DNA from: Labyrinthula sp. Ha
Taxonomy: Eukaryota > Sar > Bigyra > Labyrinthulida > Labyrinthulaceae
NCBI GenBank assembly: GCA_015227615.1
Contig: JAALGZ010000037.1
Location: 248,001 to 312,000 of the forward strand
Direction of reading: 5' to 3'
DNA length: 64,000 nucleotides
The notes beneath the pieces are model-generated. The model had not been told where the DNA came from and searched no databases. It saw only the letters and a list, made by a program, of their open reading frames with translations. Shown in pieces: positions 60,485 to 64,000 of the stretch; position 1 is the first letter of the stretch; each line of letters opens with the position of its first letter. The position numbers and the translations under genes were made by a program.

Positions 60485-63400
60485 TTTTTTGCTCGTACTT
60501 ACTTTGCTCAGTATTTGTAAGACTTGCAGTTTTTCTTCCCTCTTAACAACTCTTTTCCGAAATTAAGTTTATTCGGTAATTTTTGCTGAAAAGCTCACAC
60601 CTTATAGTATTTTTACCATCACTCATATAATTCAAATGTGAAGACGATGTACGGAAACCAAGTAAATCTCCCCGTTTGGCTTCACCAAAATTTACATTTT
60701 TCTGAAAAAGTGGGTTTCGAGAGTTCGCTATAGATCAATCTCAACGTGTGTCTTGTCGTTCTGTTTGGCCGAATATCCGCAAGGAAGATTTTTTTCCATG
60801 AGCTAAATATAGTTAGAAAACCTTTCGGTATAGGTAAATGTTAGCTTAAGACCATTGAATGGTGCTAAAATTTTAGGAAACCAATTTTATTATTACATAT
60901 AGGATAAAGCTTTGCAAAATAAAAACATATCCACTATATAGAATCATGACTTGACGAAACTGTTAATAAATAACATAATGATCTCAATCATTTACTGCTC
61001 GCACCATTAACAAACTAACTGCGCTTACAATGTATTATTTATAACCGAGATATAAGACAACGTATTATCATCATAGATGTGCTGGGGTAGTTAGGCATTT
61101 TTATATATTGTCGCACGACCATCATCTCAATCAACAAACAACAGAAACGCAGAAGTTTAATTTTACTTGATAAACTTCTAATAACTCTAGGTGTTGTGCT
61201 CTGCCTCTTTACCTTGTAGGATTGTTTGCTATTTTGTACTCATGAAATAACTCGACATTGGTCCTATTCTCGATAATAAAAAAAGTATTTCTGCTACATC
61301 ATTCCGGATAAGTAACTAAGAAAACTACTCTATTAATTCCAATTACCAAGTGAGAGTCTTCTAAAGAGAAAATCACCAAGTTGTCTCATCACTTTCGTCC
61401 TTTCAAAAAAAGGAAATTACAAAAACACTGGCATAGAAAAAACCTAAGGTGATGGTGAATTGAATGCATCAGCTCTAACTTTAAGAAACTGAATTCTTAC
61501 TATTTAATCCTTTTTAGAACAGGTAAGACATATTTATCCATTGGTTGACTGAAAAATAGGCAATTAAATTACCGTAGAATCCTGTCAATATGAAAATCGA
61601 AACCTTACTACATGAAGCTCGTGACACTACGCATTGAGCCAGTAGCACTTAAGCAACCAAAGTAATATAATTTAACCCCCCGCCATCGCCATAATATAGC
61701 AACGACAAAGAATTTTGTCCCTTAAGAAAAGTTAGATGGTATACACTATGTTTTCCCACGGGGTTCTCATAATTAAGCACTGTGTAATTTTTCGGAAAAG
61801 CCCGATTGTGAGAATAAATTATTCTCAACTAATAGTATACAATTTCTTCTTTTTAATGCTAAATAGCTCTTTGACAAATCTAGTTGCACCTTGTACGCAG
61901 CAAAACTGCCTGGTTTTAAAGGTCATTACGTGGAGATACCGGATACTTAAACAGCTTCCAACTAATATAGTTCTCGTGGATTGAATTATCTACTAATGCC
62001 CAGCAATGTTATTGAGTTGCTTGAACAAATATAAGAACATATTTGTGGGTAAAATAGTTCTATAGCTTTGAGAAATTGAAAAATCCGGGAATATTATAGA
62101 TCTGTTTAAATACAAAAATTTTGCCCAACTTGGGATTCCCAATTCTAATATATGTATGTATCTTAAACGGCATAAATTACTGGAATACTGCATGTCCTAT
62201 ATCTGGCAAAATGCATCTCCAAGACAAAAAGGAAGACTAATGCTTATCTCCCTAACTAAATGAATTTTGTATCGATTTTGATCATCCTTTTTCTGAATGC
62301 TCAATATCTAACTGAAACCTGAAATGAACTAGTTTCTGAAATACTTGTTCATCTAGAAGTAATTAATGTCAGTTCTAATGAGCCAAACCTTGCCTTGCAT
62401 ACACGTATCTTAGAGAGAAAACCACAAACAAGATTTAAGAAATGGAGCAGAAACTTTAAGATATGTTAAAATGTTTAGATTTTTTTCAATCCAGCTCAAA
62501 TAGCAAGTTCTCTTTATCGTAAGAGTCACACCAGTACTTCAACATAACCAGTATGAAATGTCTGAGATTGAATTTCTTCTACTGTAGCCTCAATATAAAC
62601 ACACTTATCTTGAAAAACAAATATATTTCTTCGAAATAGTCAATGTGGTGGAAGTTTTCCTTTAGAAAAATATTAGCATTTCTTGAGAGATTGAAACATG
62701 AAGATAAAGACAAGAGCAAAGAAAAGGTTTACAATATTTCATCGAAACTGCATCTATGTACAAGACAAATTAGTGTCCCTACAATATTAGTTCATCTTTG
62801 GCATCAGCGCGTAACTTTTAGTTACTATATTCATATGGCACAAGGGGTATGTTCTTGGCTGATGTAGAAGTCGTAATGTGTATGAGACGAACTCTAAATA
62901 ACTGGGCATTCACAATTTATCGACATATAGATAAGCTATGCTACATGATTAGTATTTAGTACAAATCATCCTCAATAGCGCGGAAATATTTGTCTTATTT
63001 TAGTGATTTTCAGTCGAGAGGTTATCTTTTTCCTGGGTTATTTACCTTCCTGGATAAGACATAAGCAGCAATGCACCGTGCAAAACCTTATATAATAAAC
63101 GCATGTATAGGCATTGAGTATCACATATATCCATTAAAAGCGTAGGTACTCTGTCATCGTGCTAAGACACTTATACGAAAAAGAAATTCTTCTCGCATAA
63201 TGCAAAGCCACAGATTAACTAAGTATTTTCAACCATGCCATGAATATAAGTTTTTCCATCTTAAAGTTGAAAAATGGCACTACTATGGAACTCTAAACTG
63301 AAATTATTATCTCCATACAAAAGCTACGATTATGTTTAAAAACTCTACAATCTCATTTATTTAAAAACGCGGAAAGTAGTATTATGAGTTCTATGATTCT

Positions 63401-64000
63401 TTAGGGTTGGTTATTAACTAGATAAGATTTCTATAATTGTGTTCTTTCAGTTTTTCGATCAATTACTTACTACCTGCAATTACTGTAGTTAGATAAAACT
63501 AGACAACAACACAATTTTTTCTCCAGAAACATAGTTGGAAAAAAACAAACAGATACTAATAAAACTCTGTTGATTGAACTACTTGCTCCTCAAATACACT
63601 AAAAGCTAAGTTAGATGTGGATACTACACGGATGACTAACTTCAAATTCACTGAATAGTTCAAAGCATACGAAAACATTAGAAGCGAATACTGGTCCTAA
63701 GGTAAATGAGAACCAAATGTTCAAGTTCCCCGTTGCGGTAGCTTTACTTAGACATTATTTATGACCTAATGACAAACATTTTCATTTTTCCAAGTCACCT
63801 ATCAACCATGAATGTAAGAATTTACTAGCGACCGTATGAGCCAAAGTTCTCTTGCCAACTAAGTTTCAAATAAGGATATTTTTTCAAATTAATCTTCATC
63901 TTGTGATGCTTATGTATTTAAGAGAAATATAGCTATCGCTGGAATTGAAAGTTATGGCCTACATCTGTTAATGTTTACATTAAGTTTTTATCTTTTAGAA
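60485..64000. other. gene-free stretch to the window end
   Basis: After the tRNA terminator, 3.5 kb of AT-rich DNA with no frame longer than 82 codons and no motif, repeat or RNA gene recognised. Confidence 0.65.

Overview
The window is nuclear DNA of a microbial eukaryote, AT-rich and gene-poor. A stramenopile (heterokont) is the best guess. The reasons are a secreted EGF-repeat protein with the C-x-C-DPGYMGPDCS / CPHGDDPLTT style of cysteine modules that I associate with heterokonts, an EGF-plus-7TM protein, a nucleus-type tRNA-Val with internal A and B boxes, a Ty1/copia element, and spliceosomal introns. The introns are the most striking trait: the eleven I can place with confidence are only 27-32 nt long, and ten of them end in TAG. 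The lineage is inference; no organelle or rRNA gene is present to settle it.

Layout. 0.1-1.15 kb: a C-rich (minus strand), protein-like but broken island of unknown origin. 4.0-5.0 kb: a possible small DNA transposon with short inverted ends. 7.9-11 kb: a gene cluster holding a 2-oxoglutarate/Fe(II) oxygenase (+), a METTL21-type methyltransferase (-) meeting it tail to tail with 20 bp between the stops, and a calponin-homology protein (-). Two matching CCAAT-box palindromes lie upstream of the methyltransferase. 21.2-22.2 kb: an intronless orphan gene. 25.2-26.2 kb: a second oxygenase paralog on the opposite strand with identical exon lengths and a near-identical 3' core that suggests gene conversion. 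32.9-33.3 kb: a doubtful small gene. 33.85-35.2 kb: an O-fucosyltransferase-like Golgi enzyme behind a cluster of TTCTCGG motifs. 40.2-44.3 kb: an EGF/7TM membrane protein gene with one in-frame TGA, a convergent 680-aa secreted EGF protein, and a 123-aa orphan. 49.9-54.4 kb: a young, whole-looking Ty1/copia element with identical 138-bp LTRs. 58.4-60.5 kb: a bZIP-like protein, a convergent methyltransferase-like protein (16 bp between stops) and tRNA-Val(UAC).

The rest, roughly 45 kb, holds no gene I can support. Open frames of 60-130 codons there are what AT-rich non-coding DNA gives by chance. The genes do not form one pathway. The EGF pair plus the fucosyltransferase-like enzyme point to a cell-surface glycoprotein theme, but that link is only inference.
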